A DNA stretch of 64,000 bases from Eximiradius sp. (GTDB lineage: Bacteria; Bacteroidota; Ignavibacteria; Kapaibacteriales; UBA2268), in contig CAKZLY010000015.1 of assembly GCA_937127445.1 (NCBI GenBank), positions 124,001 through 188,000 on the forward strand. Reading direction: 5' to 3'. Each line of letters opens with the position of its first letter. Positions within the stretch are counted from its first letter, which is position 1. The position numbers and the translations under genes were made by a program. Below the pieces are notes generated by a model that searched no databases, was not told the DNA's origin, and saw only the letters and a list, made by a program, of their open reading frames with translations. Shown piece after piece: positions 8,751 to 17,936 of the stretch.

Positions 8751-9376
8751 TTATCAGCTCGATCAATAATTTTAAGAATTCGTAGTGCTTCATCTTGAAG
8801 ATTATCTTTATTAGCATTTAAAGAAATATAATTTTCAAGGTCTATTTTTGCAAGTGGGAATTTATTAGCCATATAATATGCGATTCCTCTACCATAGTAA
8901 GCAAGCCCAAAAGAAGGTTCTAAGTCGATCACGCGTGAATAATCTTCAATTGCTTCATTGTCCATTTGTAAAAAGTAGTAAGCATTTGCACGAGAATAAA
9001 GAAATTTTGTGTTGTTTGGAAGAATTGATAAAGCATCGGTAAAATATTTAATAGCATTTTTGTAATCGTTTAACTCAATTGAATTTAGTCCAGCAAGGAA
9101 AATAGCATCAGCATATTTGTTATCCAAAGAGATTGCTTTTTTGCAATCTTCAAGAGATTTGCTATAATTTTTTAATTTGTAGCTGGCTAGTGCACGACCA
9201 TAGAAAGCAGGTGCGTATTTTTGATTGTTGGCAAGAAACTTGTTATATAGATTTAAAGCAGCGGAATAATCACCGCTACGCAAAGCATTCAGTCCAGCAG
9301 TGATTTCACTATCCTGTGCACAGAAGATATAAGCAGAAGAAATTAACAAAAAGACAACTAATAATAATTTTTTCAT
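8747..9376 (-). CDS. Exported tetratricopeptide-repeat protein
   Basis: A 209-residue protein with an N-terminal signal peptide (residues 1-19, ending IFCA before Gln) followed by about four to five TPR units, seen as repeated A-Y-K-x-G-x-A-Y/L-Y-x-x-A and YGRALASYKLKNYSKSLEDC-type helices. TPRs bind other proteins; the location is probably periplasmic. It sits 8 bases after miaB and overlaps ubiE by 4. Partner and role are not visible. Confidence 0.85.
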   Translation of the reverse strand: MKKLLLVVFLLISSAYIFCAQDSEITAGLNALRSGDYSAALNLYNKFLANNQKYAPAFYGRALASYKLKNYSKSLEDCKKAISLDNKYADAIFLAGLNSIELNDYKNAIKYFTDALSILPNNTKFLYSRANAYYFLQMDNEAIEDYSRVIDLEPSFGLAYYGRGIAYYMANKFPLAKIDLENYISLNANKDNLQDEALRILKIIDRADK

Positions 9377-9384
9377 AGCTAGCC

Positions 9385-10722
9385 CTATATATTTTTTCCA
9401 AAGACTTCACCAAATAAAGTTGCTGATGTTGATTTTTTAACCAAAACATTAACATAATCACCGATTTTATAGATTCCATCGGGATTAGGGAAAATCACAA
9501 CTTTGTTAGAAGAGGAACGTCCCATCCATTCTTGTGGATTCTTTTTGCTTGGCGCTTCGACAAGCACTTCCAAAACTCGACCTTTTTCGAGTTGGTTTAA
9601 TTCTTTTGAAATAGCATTCTGCAAGTGAATGATTTCGTTCAAACGGCGAATTTTGGTTTCTTCGGGAACATCATCTTGTTCTTCGAAGGCACGAGTACCT
9701 TCGCGAGGAGAATATTTGAACATAAAAGCACCAGAGAAGCGGACTTGTCTCAATAGATTAAGTGTCTGTTGATGGTCTTCCTCAGTTTCAGAGGGATAGC
9801 CAGCAATAATATCGGTTGTAATAGCAGTATCTGGAATATCTGACTTTATTTTATCAATAATGGATAAATAATGTTCGACTGTATAGCGGCGGTTCATTTT
9901 TTTTAAAATGCGATTGGAACCAGATTGAACAGGTAGATGAATATGTTTACAAATATTTGGATAATCAGCAATAGTTTGGATTAACTTATCGCTCATATCA
10001 TGAGGGTGAGATGTGGTAAAACGAACACGAAGCAAAGGGCTTATTTCGGCAATTTTGCTAATTAATACATCGAAAGTTGCGCCAGTTGATTCATCTTTGT
10101 AGCTATTTACGTTTTGACCGAGCAAAGTAACTTCACGAAAGCCTTTCTGAAAGAGCTGTTGGATTTCATCAATTAAGGAGAGCATCGGACGGGAACGTTC
10201 TCGACCGCGGGTATATGGTACAACGCAATACGAACAAAAATTGTTGCATCCGCGCATAATAGAAAGCCAAGCTGAAATACCCTCGGTGCGAAGTGGAATA
10301 ATATCGTCGTAAGTTTCAACTGTGCTAAGTTCAACAGCCACAGCTTTGTTGCCTGATAAAGCTTGGTCGAGCAATACAGGCATACGACGATATTCGTCGG
10401 GACCGATAACAACATTAACGGAGTTTTCTAAATCAACTAAATGTTGATTGAAACGTTCTGCCATACAACCGATAATACCGATGATATAGCGTTTATTAAG
10501 TTTCTTAAATTTGTGGTTATATTGCTTCAAGCGCCTAATCACCCTGCTCTCCGCGTTTTCACGGACAGAACAAGTATTCAGCAAAACGGCGGTTGCTTCC
10601 TCTGGTGTAGGGACAATCTCCCAACCTGAATTCTTCATTATCGAAGCAACAATTTCAGTGTCGTTAAAATTCATCTGGCAGCCGTATGTTTCAATGTATA
10701 GTTTTTTCAATTTTTTATCCAA
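9385..10722 (-). CDS. miaB: tRNA-2-methylthio-N6-dimethylallyladenosine synthase MiaB
   Basis: Radical-SAM enzyme that adds the methylthio group to i6A37 of tRNAs, after MiaA. The 445-residue protein has the three-domain methylthiotransferase order: N-terminal cluster cysteines 15, 51 and 86, radical-SAM CxxxCxxC at Cys159, 163, 166, and a C-terminal TRAM domain. The first usable start is TTG at 10722; another TTG at 10710 would begin just before KKLYIETYGC. TATTTTTG, a -7-like element, covers the first start, so a leaderless message from a later codon is conceivable. Its partner miaA lies 5.5 kb upstream on the same strand, across the carotenoid genes. Confidence 0.96.
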   Translation of the reverse strand: MDKKLKKLYIETYGCQMNFNDTEIVASIMKNSGWEIVPTPEEATAVLLNTCSVRENAESRVIRRLKQYNHKFKKLNKRYIIGIIGCMAERFNQHLVDLENSVNVVIGPDEYRRMPVLLDQALSGNKAVAVELSTVETYDDIIPLRTEGISAWLSIMRGCNNFCSYCVVPYTRGRERSRPMLSLIDEIQQLFQKGFREVTLLGQNVNSYKDESTGATFDVLISKIAEISPLLRVRFTTSHPHDMSDKLIQTIADYPNICKHIHLPVQSGSNRILKKMNRRYTVEHYLSIIDKIKSDIPDTAITTDIIAGYPSETEEDHQQTLNLLRQVRFSGAFMFKYSPREGTRAFEEQDDVPEETKIRRLNEIIHLQNAISKELNQLEKGRVLEVLVEAPSKKNPQEWMGRSSSNKVVIFPNPDGIYKIGDYVNVLVKKSTSATLFGEVFGKNI

Positions 10723-10771
10723 AAATACAATTAAATAGTATTAAATAGACGGTAATTATGATAATAAATTT

Positions 10772-12253
10772 TTATTTTTGAGCATAATGCACAATTCTTT
10801 CGAAAGCAAGTTTAGAGCTAATTATACCCATTGGGAGCCCAGCACCAGGATGAGTAGAGGCACCGGCATAAAAAACATTTTCGAAAACTTCATCATAATT
10901 TTTCGGTCGGAAAGCACCAATTTGCCACATATTATGAGCAAGTCCGAGCCCACTACCACGATAGAGATTAAATTTATTTTGCCAATCAATTGGAGTAAAA
11001 AATCTTTTAGCAATAATATGATTATTAATATTAATGCCTATTCTTTTTGAAAAATCCTGTATTATGCTATTGACTATCACATCTGCACCGTCCCAATTGT
11101 TCTTGTAGCGTAAATCTGGGACTGGACAAACGATAAAAACACTCTCGCAGCCAACAGGAGCAAGTTCAGAATTATGTTTTGAAATAACATTCACGTAATA
11201 ATAAGGTTTTTCTAATGTATCAGGATTGCGATAAACATTTTTAGCGTAATCAGTATAGTTTTCACCTAAAAAGTAGTTGTGGTGGGCAACATTATTTAGT
11301 TTTATGTTTAGTCCAAGGTATATTGTAAGGTATCCCATAGTCCACTGCATTTTGTCTAGTTGAGATTGAGAAAAATCTTTTCTTTTAAGAACTTTACCAC
11401 GAAAATAAGCAGCATCAGAGTTGATTAGATATATATCAGCTGACCAACTATTGCCATTGTTGTCAATAAATGCTGATAATTTAGATCCATTTGATTGAAA
11501 ATCAACTATTTCTGTATTAAAATAAATTTTTACATTGTGCTTTTTTAATTCTTCGAGGATACCTTCGACGATTTTATACATTCCACCTATTACATTATGG
11601 TAGCCATCGTGCTTAAACTCTGTGTAAGAAAGCAAGGTGTAAATTCCCATAGTATCAAATGGTGTTCTTCCAAGGAAGAAAGCAACAAGTGAGATAATTT
11701 GTTTAACAGTATCAGAGTCAAAGTATCGGGAAACTTGATTATAAAAATTTCTCATAAGAACTGGCAAATGGCTTGGATTGACTTTCATTAAATTCCGGCA
11801 ATAATGTAGATAACTATCGAAGTTTGATTTTATAACAATATTGATAGTATCGTGAAACATATCGCCTGCTTTAGATAGATATTTATTGAATTTTTGTTCA
11901 AATTCTGGTTCAATATCTTTAAACTGTTCGGCAAGTTTTGCTTCGTTTTTGAAGAGATGAAAATATTTAGGATTATTGCTCAAATTGACTACATAAAGTG
12001 GGTCGAGCGGATAGTATTTGAAAGGAAGGTTGATTTTACAATCTTTTGCAAATTGTTCAAATTCGTAGGACATGCTAAAAAAACTCGGACCTGTATCGAA
12101 AGAAAAGCCGTCGAATGAGAGTTTGTTTAGCCTTCCACCAGCAGTAGCGGCTTTTTCGACAATTGTAACTTGAAAGCCATTTGTTGCAAGGCGTAGTGCG
12201 GCAGCAAGTCCAGAAATGCCAGCACCGACAACCAGAACAGATTTATTTTGCAT
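10772..12253 (-). CDS. CrtI-family carotenoid desaturase
   Basis: A FAD-dependent phytoene-desaturase-family enzyme of 493 residues, the usual CrtI/CrtD length. The N-terminal dinucleotide fold VGAGISGLAAALRLA is at about 9-23, with EKAATAGGRL following; the C-terminal family signature STHPGAGLPMG is present. It overlaps the upstream TPR gene by 11 bases and ends the carotenoid block. As the only CrtI-type gene here it may be the phytoene desaturase; a CrtD-like 3,4-desaturase role next to the CruF-type hydratase is equally possible from sequence alone. Confidence 0.9.
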   Translation of the reverse strand: MQNKSVLVVGAGISGLAAALRLATNGFQVTIVEKAATAGGRLNKLSFDGFSFDTGPSFFSMSYEFEQFAKDCKINLPFKYYPLDPLYVVNLSNNPKYFHLFKNEAKLAEQFKDIEPEFEQKFNKYLSKAGDMFHDTINIVIKSNFDSYLHYCRNLMKVNPSHLPVLMRNFYNQVSRYFDSDTVKQIISLVAFFLGRTPFDTMGIYTLLSYTEFKHDGYHNVIGGMYKIVEGILEELKKHNVKIYFNTEIVDFQSNGSKLSAFIDNNGNSWSADIYLINSDAAYFRGKVLKRKDFSQSQLDKMQWTMGYLTIYLGLNIKLNNVAHHNYFLGENYTDYAKNVYRNPDTLEKPYYYVNVISKHNSELAPVGCESVFIVCPVPDLRYKNNWDGADVIVNSIIQDFSKRIGININNHIIAKRFFTPIDWQNKFNLYRGSGLGLAHNMWQIGAFRPKNYDEVFENVFYAGASTHPGAGLPMGIISSKLAFERIVHYAQK

Positions 12254-12983
12254 TTTTGCTCCAGATTTTTTTATTCAATTCTGGGTAAAGTTCGTTCTTT
12301 ACCCAGTGGAAATTCGGAAAAAGTGATAAAGCAGAGTCATAGTATTTTTTTGCTAAATCTAAATTATCGAGTTCGATATACGTATTAGCAATACTGACAA
12401 GAAGATTTAAATAATTCCAATTAGATTTATAAGTATTATTATCTTCAAGTAATCTTTTTGCGCGCAAATAAGAATTCAGAGCATCAGTTTTAGAACCACC
12501 GACAATAGAAGGAGTATAAAATTTTATATTACCCATTTGTAAATGAGCAAACCAATTATCTTGAGATAATTTAAGAGCATTTTCAACATTATTCACACTC
12601 TTGGGCCCTAAAAATGGAGCTTTCAGTGGAGACATCGCAACTTTGAATCCAATGAAAGCAGCTCTGTAAGCATAAACTGTTGATAGAGAAAATTTGATTT
12701 TTTCTAATTCTGTAAGAGTATTTTCGGCTTTTTCGATATATTTTCTTGCTTCATTATATTTTTTCTTACCGACACACCAAGCAATATATCCATATTGATA
12801 ATTAATAAACTCAAGTTTTAATTCAGGAGTACTTTGATACAGAATTTCATTATTGTCGATAAAATTCTTCCATTCGTTCATTTTATCAGAAATAAAATAA
12901 AATAATATTTTTTCATTACTTTGAGAAACAGCAAGCATTGGAAACAAAACAAAAAAAATTATTTTACATAACGACCTTTCCAT
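12243..12983 (-). CDS. Exported TPR-like protein in the carotenoid block
   Basis: 246 residues with an N-terminal signal peptide (about 1-20, cleavage after AVS) and helical repeats. The segment around 150-170 has the TPR-protein pattern P-S-x-V-G-G-S-x-x-x-A-L-x-S-Y. Its start overlaps the glycosyltransferase by 25 bases and its end overlaps the desaturase by 11, so it is firmly inside the operon, yet it is not a known carotenoid enzyme. A scaffold or envelope partner of the pigment genes is a guess. Confidence 0.75.
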   Translation of the reverse strand: MERSLCKIIFFVLFPMLAVSQSNEKILFYFISDKMNEWKNFIDNNEILYQSTPELKLEFINYQYGYIAWCVGKKKYNEARKYIEKAENTLTELEKIKFSLSTVYAYRAAFIGFKVAMSPLKAPFLGPKSVNNVENALKLSQDNWFAHLQMGNIKFYTPSIVGGSKTDALNSYLRAKRLLEDNNTYKSNWNYLNLLVSIANTYIELDNLDLAKKYYDSALSLFPNFHWVKNELYPELNKKIWSKNAK

Positions 12984-14059
12984 AAGTATCCTTTTTTCTT
13001 CCTTGCAATTAATGATTTGAAAATTAAATAAATTAAAACAATTTGACGAATAGGTTGAGTAAGTATGTTAAAAATAAATGATTGATTGCTGAGTACGAAA
13101 ATAATAAGCAATGTAAGTAATTGGATAATAAAAGCAGCGTAAAAATACTGAACATTTGAATAACATAACAAAAAAGGAAGTGCAAAGGTATTGATAACAA
13201 CATAAAACAAAGATAATAGAGCAGAATTTCTGAAAAATGAGATGATGTTTTTTGCAAATCCCTCAATTGCATCAAAAAAGGAAGAATACATACGACAAGT
13301 GATTTCATTGTCTCCTAGCAAACAAGCGATTGGCACTTTTTGTTGCTTTAAATAATAAGCAATAGCAATGTCCTCTGCCTTATTTGATTTGAAATACTGG
13401 TATGGTCGAAATTTATCATAAATATCGCGATTATACATCATAAATTGGCCATTTGCAGCAGAAAGAGATGGGAAAAAACGGGAACGGACCGTAATCAATG
13501 GTAGTAATGAAAGCAAAATAATATTCATTATTGGAACAACCAATTTTTCTCCAAACGTCATCATAATTTGTTTCGGGAAAATACTGATTAGGCCAAGTTT
13601 TTTTCTTTGCATATAGGAAATAGAACGACGGATGATCTTTCCAGAAATCCGAACATCTGCATCTAAATAAAGAAAAAAATCACCGTTTGCGTGTTTGCCT
13701 AAATTCCAGCAGGCATAGGTCTTCCCATACCAGCCGCTAGGAAGAGAGTTACCATTAATAACTTTGATAAAACTGTATTTTCTGGAAAATTCTTCTGCAA
13801 TTTTAAGTGTATTATCAGTTGAATCGTCGTTATAAATAATTATTTCAATATCTTTGTAGTTTTGGGATAAAATACTGTTGACAAGAGCGGGTAAATTATT
13901 TTCTTCGTTTCTTGCAGGGATTAAGATCGACACAAGAGGTTCTTGTTCGAATGTGAAATTCTTTCGAGGCAACTTATTACGAAAAAGTAAATTACTAAAT
14001 GCAACCAATAACTGGAGCAATAAAAACCCGATAATAAAATATATTATAAATTCTATCAT
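12959..14059 (-). CDS. Membrane family-2 glycosyltransferase, carotenoid (CruG/CruC-like)
   Basis: A 366-residue GT-A enzyme. One N-terminal membrane segment (about 3-22) precedes the GT2 domain: SILIPARNEENNL, IYNDDSTDNT, GWYGKTYACW and the metal-binding LDADVR. Three to four C-terminal membrane helices follow. The GWxGKxxAC element is typical of the carotenoid and hopanoid GT2 branch. Between an acyltransferase (4-base overlap) and a TPR gene, it probably adds a sugar to a hydroxylated carotenoid. The sugar donor and acceptor are not visible. Confidence 0.82.
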   Translation of the reverse strand: MIEFIIYFIIGFLLLQLLVAFSNLLFRNKLPRKNFTFEQEPLVSILIPARNEENNLPALVNSILSQNYKDIEIIIYNDDSTDNTLKIAEEFSRKYSFIKVINGNSLPSGWYGKTYACWNLGKHANGDFFLYLDADVRISGKIIRRSISYMQRKKLGLISIFPKQIMMTFGEKLVVPIMNIILLSLLPLITVRSRFFPSLSAANGQFMMYNRDIYDKFRPYQYFKSNKAEDIAIAYYLKQQKVPIACLLGDNEITCRMYSSFFDAIEGFAKNIISFFRNSALLSLFYVVINTFALPFLLCYSNVQYFYAAFIIQLLTLLIIFVLSNQSFIFNILTQPIRQIVLIYLIFKSLIARKKKGYLWKGRYVK

Positions 14060-14658
14060 TGGCGCGATGAAACCTTACATAACTCATAAAAGTCATTAAA
14101 ATCACTTTCAAGTGATTGAATATTACCAGGCTTCCACTCTTTATAATAAATAAATAGAGATAGCTTAGGATTTGAGAAATATTCGATAAAGTTACATACA
14201 AACAAAACTTGAATGTCGTTGCATTTATTTATTATTCTGCTAATTCCCTTCTCAAAATGAATATAATTTGTGTGAACACTTTGAATTTCGCCCTGTGGAA
14301 AAAGAAAAACAGCATTTTTAGGATTTTCGAGAAGTTTTATGGTGTAATTGAGAGAACGGACTGCATCTTTTGAGTTTTTCTTAATAGAGAATCCCCCAAT
14401 ATTATTAAAGAATCTGTGTTTTAGAAGTTGCTCTTCTAACATCATAAAGTACAACTTTCTGTGTGTAATTTTTTCGTTAAAGTAGTTGAGCCAAAATCCA
14501 TCCCACCAGCTTTGGTGATTTGCTAATATCAGAATTGGCTTTTTTCTATCATTGAAAGTGCCCTGCAGAGTTACTTTTTCAAAATTTCGATTAATCTTGA
14601 AAATAGTATAAAATTTAAAGAATAGGTAATATAAGTAATTATGCTTTGCTTCAATCAT
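14056..14658 (-). CDS. PlsC-like acyltransferase in the carotenoid block
   Basis: A 200-residue lysophosphatidate-acyltransferase-fold protein. Block I NHQSWWD (His48, Asp53) gives the catalytic HxxxxD, and block III FPQGE is at 120-124. It is short, without the membrane helices of housekeeping PlsC. It overlaps the CruF-type gene by 8 bases and the glycosyltransferase by 4. By analogy with CruD of green sulfur bacteria I infer that it acylates a carotenoid glycoside; a phospholipid role cannot be excluded. Confidence 0.8.
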   Translation of the reverse strand: MIEAKHNYLYYLFFKFYTIFKINRNFEKVTLQGTFNDRKKPILILANHQSWWDGFWLNYFNEKITHRKLYFMMLEEQLLKHRFFNNIGGFSIKKNSKDAVRSLNYTIKLLENPKNAVFLFPQGEIQSVHTNYIHFEKGISRIINKCNDIQVLFVCNFIEYFSNPKLSLFIYYKEWKPGNIQSLESDFNDFYELCKVSSRQ

Positions 14659-15307
14659 ATATAAAAATTTTCACAAAAAAGACAATTATTAAAAATGACA
14701 ATTGAGATAAATACACAACAGAAGACAATGGGTTGTTGAACTTAATTTTAGAAAAATGGAAAATATATTGAATGAGTAGAGCGATCGAAAACCACACAAC
14801 ATAATTTTGAATTGGAATAGTATTATTTTGCCAGTACCACATTCCTAAAAAATCGGCAACAAGTTCTACAAAAAAATCATACAATACCATCAAAAAAGAG
14901 GCAAAAACAACTTTAATCAACCAATTAGCATTAATCAAACGCTCAGCAATCGAGGCAGTAATATAAGAAAGAAAAAGCCAGTTAACACCAATCATTAAGG
15001 GTGTATCGAATAGTTTCGGGCCAAGTCCAATACCATAGTAGTATTTGCCGAAAATAATTCCAGTTTGAACACCTGTTACTTCTATGAAATAAGAAAACAA
15101 ATATACAAATGCAAAAGCAGTAATCTCTTTTGCTTTGATAATTTCTTGATGGAACTTAAAAATAAGGAAAGTTGTAAAAATCAGAGTGAATGGTGTTAAA
15201 TATTGAAAAAATTGACGAGAAAAATGAATGGAAAAACCCAGAGAACCTATAATGTATATTAAAATTATTAGTTTTTTTGCTTCGAATTCGCTTATTTTCA
15301 AAATCAT
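14651..15307 (-). CDS. cruF: Carotenoid biosynthesis protein, CruF-type hydratase family
   Basis: A 218-residue integral membrane protein with six to seven predicted helices. It shows the PF04240 pattern: YFIEVTGVQTGIIFGKYYY, LGPKLFDTPLMIGVNW, a DFFVE segment, and WYWQNNTIPIQNYVVWF. CruF members hydrate the 1',2' double bond of acyclic carotenoid ends (known in Deinococcus, cyanobacteria and haloarchaea). It overlaps crtB by 4 bases and the acyltransferase by 8. Family assignment is strong; the exact substrate is inferred. Confidence 0.86.
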   Translation of the reverse strand: MILKISEFEAKKLIILIYIIGSLGFSIHFSRQFFQYLTPFTLIFTTFLIFKFHQEIIKAKEITAFAFVYLFSYFIEVTGVQTGIIFGKYYYGIGLGPKLFDTPLMIGVNWLFLSYITASIAERLINANWLIKVVFASFLMVLYDFFVELVADFLGMWYWQNNTIPIQNYVVWFSIALLIQYIFHFSKIKFNNPLSSVVYLSQLSFLIIVFFVKIFIYD

Positions 15308-16152
15308 AATAATCTCAGCTTGTAAACTAAGAAGGATTTAATTGTAAGCAATATTTTGATAAAATTAGGAACGCTTACTCTTTGTTGCAATACTTCGTTT
15401 GCTGAGAGTTTATCAATACGATGAGTGAGAGAACGATAGTAATAATACGCCACTAAAACCGCGAAGCGGGCTCTTCCTTCCAGTTTTTTTATGCCTTTGA
15501 CTGCTTCCGAGAAATCGTTTTTAATAATATCAGAGATAATTTGCTTTTTTACTTCATCAGTGAATTCCTGGTCAATTAGCTCCGGAAAATATATTCTGTT
15601 GAGTTTATTACTATCGAAGTTTAAATCACGCAAGAAATTAACTTTTTGGAATGCAGAGCCTAATTTCATTGCTGGATGGTAAAGCTCTCGATATTTGTTT
15701 TCGTCGCCATCAACAAACACTTTTAAGCACATAAGCCCTACGACATCGGCAGAACCATAAATATAATTTCGAATTTCTTCTTCGGAAAAATAAATACTTT
15801 TAGTAATATCGCTTTTCATACTTGAGAGAAATGCATCAATAAGATCGTAAGAAATATTATACTTTTTTACAGTTTCAGCAAATGCAAAAAGCACAGGGTT
15901 AGAGCTCATCCCATTCTTAAGTGCATATTGTAGATCTTTTTCTAAATCGTTTAGCAAATACTCTTTATCAAAATTATGAAATGTATCTACAATTTCATCA
16001 GCAAGACGAACAAATCCATAAATAGCAAATATTGCATCTCGTTTTTCTTTCTCTAAAAAACTCGTGGCAAGAGAGAATGATGTACTATATTGTTTTGTAA
16101 TAATTTCACTAATTTTAAACGATACTGATTTATATAAATCAAGCATATTCAT
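15304..16152 (-). CDS. crtB: Phytoene synthase CrtB
   Basis: Head-to-head condensation of two geranylgeranyl diphosphates to phytoene, the committed carotenoid step. 282 residues from the ATG at 16152 (a TTG at 16155 and ATG at 16146 are alternatives). Both Asp-rich motifs are present: DEIVD at 52-56 and RDLNFD at 175-180, plus GSAFQKVNFLRD. It is 30 bases downstream of miaA and is the first gene of the pigment block. Squalene-synthase-family membership is certain; the phytoene assignment rests on the neighbours. Confidence 0.9.
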   Translation of the reverse strand: MNMLDLYKSVSFKISEIITKQYSTSFSLATSFLEKEKRDAIFAIYGFVRLADEIVDTFHNFDKEYLLNDLEKDLQYALKNGMSSNPVLFAFAETVKKYNISYDLIDAFLSSMKSDITKSIYFSEEEIRNYIYGSADVVGLMCLKVFVDGDENKYRELYHPAMKLGSAFQKVNFLRDLNFDSNKLNRIYFPELIDQEFTDEVKKQIISDIIKNDFSEAVKGIKKLEGRARFAVLVAYYYYRSLTHRIDKLSANEVLQQRVSVPNFIKILLTIKSFLVYKLRLL

Positions 16153-16185
16153 CAAATACTTGTAACTAAAAAAGTTAAATGAATA

Positions 16186-17124
16186 TTAAAATACAGATTT
16201 TTTCTTAATAAAATCAACAAGAAATTTTACATTTTCTGTTAAATTTTGATTTAACCATTTTATTTCAGGACATTGATTTTTGAACCAAGTAAGTTGCCGC
16301 TTAGCATAATGACGAGTGTTTTGTTGAATTCTAGAGATTGTATTTTTTTTGCTTAAATTACCTTTAATGAATAGAATAGTTTCTTTGTACCCGACAGTAT
16401 TAAGTGCATTTAAGTTTTCAGTGTACCCCATTTCGAGTAGTTTTATAGTTTCTTTAAGAAGTCCGTTGTTCCACATATTTACAGTTCTGAGATTAATTTT
16501 ATCGTAAAGTAGTTTTCGAGGAATATCTATTGCGAAATAATAACAATTATAGTTTTTTTCAATAAGTTGAGAACTGTGAGATACTGAAAAAGGAATGCCT
16601 GTGAGACGATAATAAGATAGGGCACGAATAACACGGCGAGGGTTCATATCTGAGTATTTTTGAGCAGAAATTGGGTCAACAGCTGATAGTTCTTGATAGA
16701 GTGCTAAACGCCCTTTTTCAGCTAATTCTTGTTCGAGTTGCTCTCTGATTGCAAGAAGTTCACTTGAAGAATTTTCATCTTGAAAAAATCCTTCGCAAAG
16801 CGCCTTTATGTATAACCCAGAACCACCAACAACAACAGGGATTTTACCGCGAGAAATAATTTCTTGAATGGTATTATCAGCATCTTTTTCAAACACACCA
16901 GCAGAATAGTATTCATCAGGATTTTTAATGTCAATAAAATGGTGAGGAACTCGACTGAGTTCATCTTTAGTTGGTTTTGCAGTGCCAATATCCATAAATC
17001 TATAAATTTGGCGAGAATCAGCTGAAATAATTTCTATGGGCAAGTAATCACTTAGAGCAAGAGCTAATTCTGTTTTTCCAGATGCAGTAGGACCTGTTAA
17101 CACAAACGAATCAATTTTATTCAT
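16186..17124 (-). CDS. miaA: tRNA dimethylallyltransferase MiaA
   Basis: Transfers dimethylallyl from DMAPP to A37 of tRNAs reading U-initial codons. I choose the ATG at 17124 (312 residues), where a GGAG precedes it and the P-loop GPTASGKT falls at residues 11-18; the open frame extends 30 codons upstream inside pcm but with no family similarity. DSRQIYR, GTAKP and VVGGSGLYIKAL motifs are all present. It overlaps pcm by 8 bases and precedes crtB by 30 bases. MiaA and carotenoid synthesis draw on the same isoprenoid pool. Confidence 0.96.
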   Translation of the reverse strand: MNKIDSFVLTGPTASGKTELALALSDYLPIEIISADSRQIYRFMDIGTAKPTKDELSRVPHHFIDIKNPDEYYSAGVFEKDADNTIQEIISRGKIPVVVGGSGLYIKALCEGFFQDENSSSELLAIREQLEQELAEKGRLALYQELSAVDPISAQKYSDMNPRRVIRALSYYRLTGIPFSVSHSSQLIEKNYNCYYFAIDIPRKLLYDKINLRTVNMWNNGLLKETIKLLEMGYTENLNALNTVGYKETILFIKGNLSKKNTISRIQQNTRHYAKRQLTWFKNQCPEIKWLNQNLTENVKFLVDFIKKKSVF

Positions 17125-17773
17125 TACTCCAACCTTCTTCACCGATAAGTGGAACAAATCTAAAAGAATCTTTTCTGATAATTTCGTATTTATTGGAAGA
17201 AGAACGAATAACAAGCGTCATTATTTGTTCATTTCGGGAACCCACAGGGATTACAATCTTTCCACCAATTTTTAGTTGGCTGATTAAAGAAGAAGGGATA
17301 TCTGGTGCAGCAGCGGTAACAATGATTCTATCGAAAGGGGCAAATTCAGGTAAACCTTTCGAACCATCGCCTAAAAACAAGTTTGCTTTAATATTAAAAC
17401 TAGCAAAAATTTTTTTGACTTTATTATGCAAAAATTCAATACGTTCAATAGAATAGATTTCACAACCAAGGACAGAGAGTATTGCACATTGATACCCGCT
17501 GCCAGTACCAATTTCCAAGACTTTGCATCCTTCGAAAGTATCAAGAAGTTCTGTCATATAAGCAACTGTATAAGGTTGAGAGATGCTTTGTCCACATTCA
17601 ATAGGAAGTGCATTATCAATGTATGCTTTTTCTTTTTGGTCGTCGGACACAAAAATTTCGCGCGGTACTTTCTCAATAGTAGTTAAAACTCGTTCATCTT
17701 TAATACCTTTACGACGAAGAGATTCAACCAACTTAATTCTTTCTTCCAAAAAGTATTTTGGATTAATAACCAA
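17117..17773 (-). CDS. pcm: Protein-L-isoaspartate O-methyltransferase
   Basis: Repairs isoaspartyl residues in damaged proteins with SAM, in the cytoplasm. 218 residues, usual length. The family N-terminal pattern RRKGIKDERVL...VPREIFV and the SAM motif VLEIGTGSGYQ are seen, with ALPIECGQSISQPYTVA between. The start is a TTG; an in-frame stop lies six codons upstream and there is no ATG to choose. It is the first gene of the long minus-strand run; the 163-base gap to divergent sucC is AT-rich and I could not find a clear promoter in it. Confidence 0.94.
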   Translation of the reverse strand: MVINPKYFLEERIKLVESLRRKGIKDERVLTTIEKVPREIFVSDDQKEKAYIDNALPIECGQSISQPYTVAYMTELLDTFEGCKVLEIGTGSGYQCAILSVLGCEIYSIERIEFLHNKVKKIFASFNIKANLFLGDGSKGLPEFAPFDRIIVTAAAPDIPSSLISQLKIGGKIVIPVGSRNEQIMTLVIRSSSNKYEIIRKDSFRFVPLIGEEGWSNE

Positions 17774-17936
17774 ATCGCTTAATGAATATTAACTAAATAA
17801 TTTATTAAAATAATGATTTTTCAAGATTTGAGAAAATAATTCTACTAAACTTTAAACTTATCAAAATAAAAAAAATATATATTCGATTAATAAAATTTGA
17901 AATACGATGCAAAACAAATAATATAAAGGTTATTTT

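Noticed and set aside
17117-17214. 30-codon N-terminal extension of miaA into pcm
   Set aside because: No family similarity there; the ATG at 17124 has a GGAG and places the P-loop normally.
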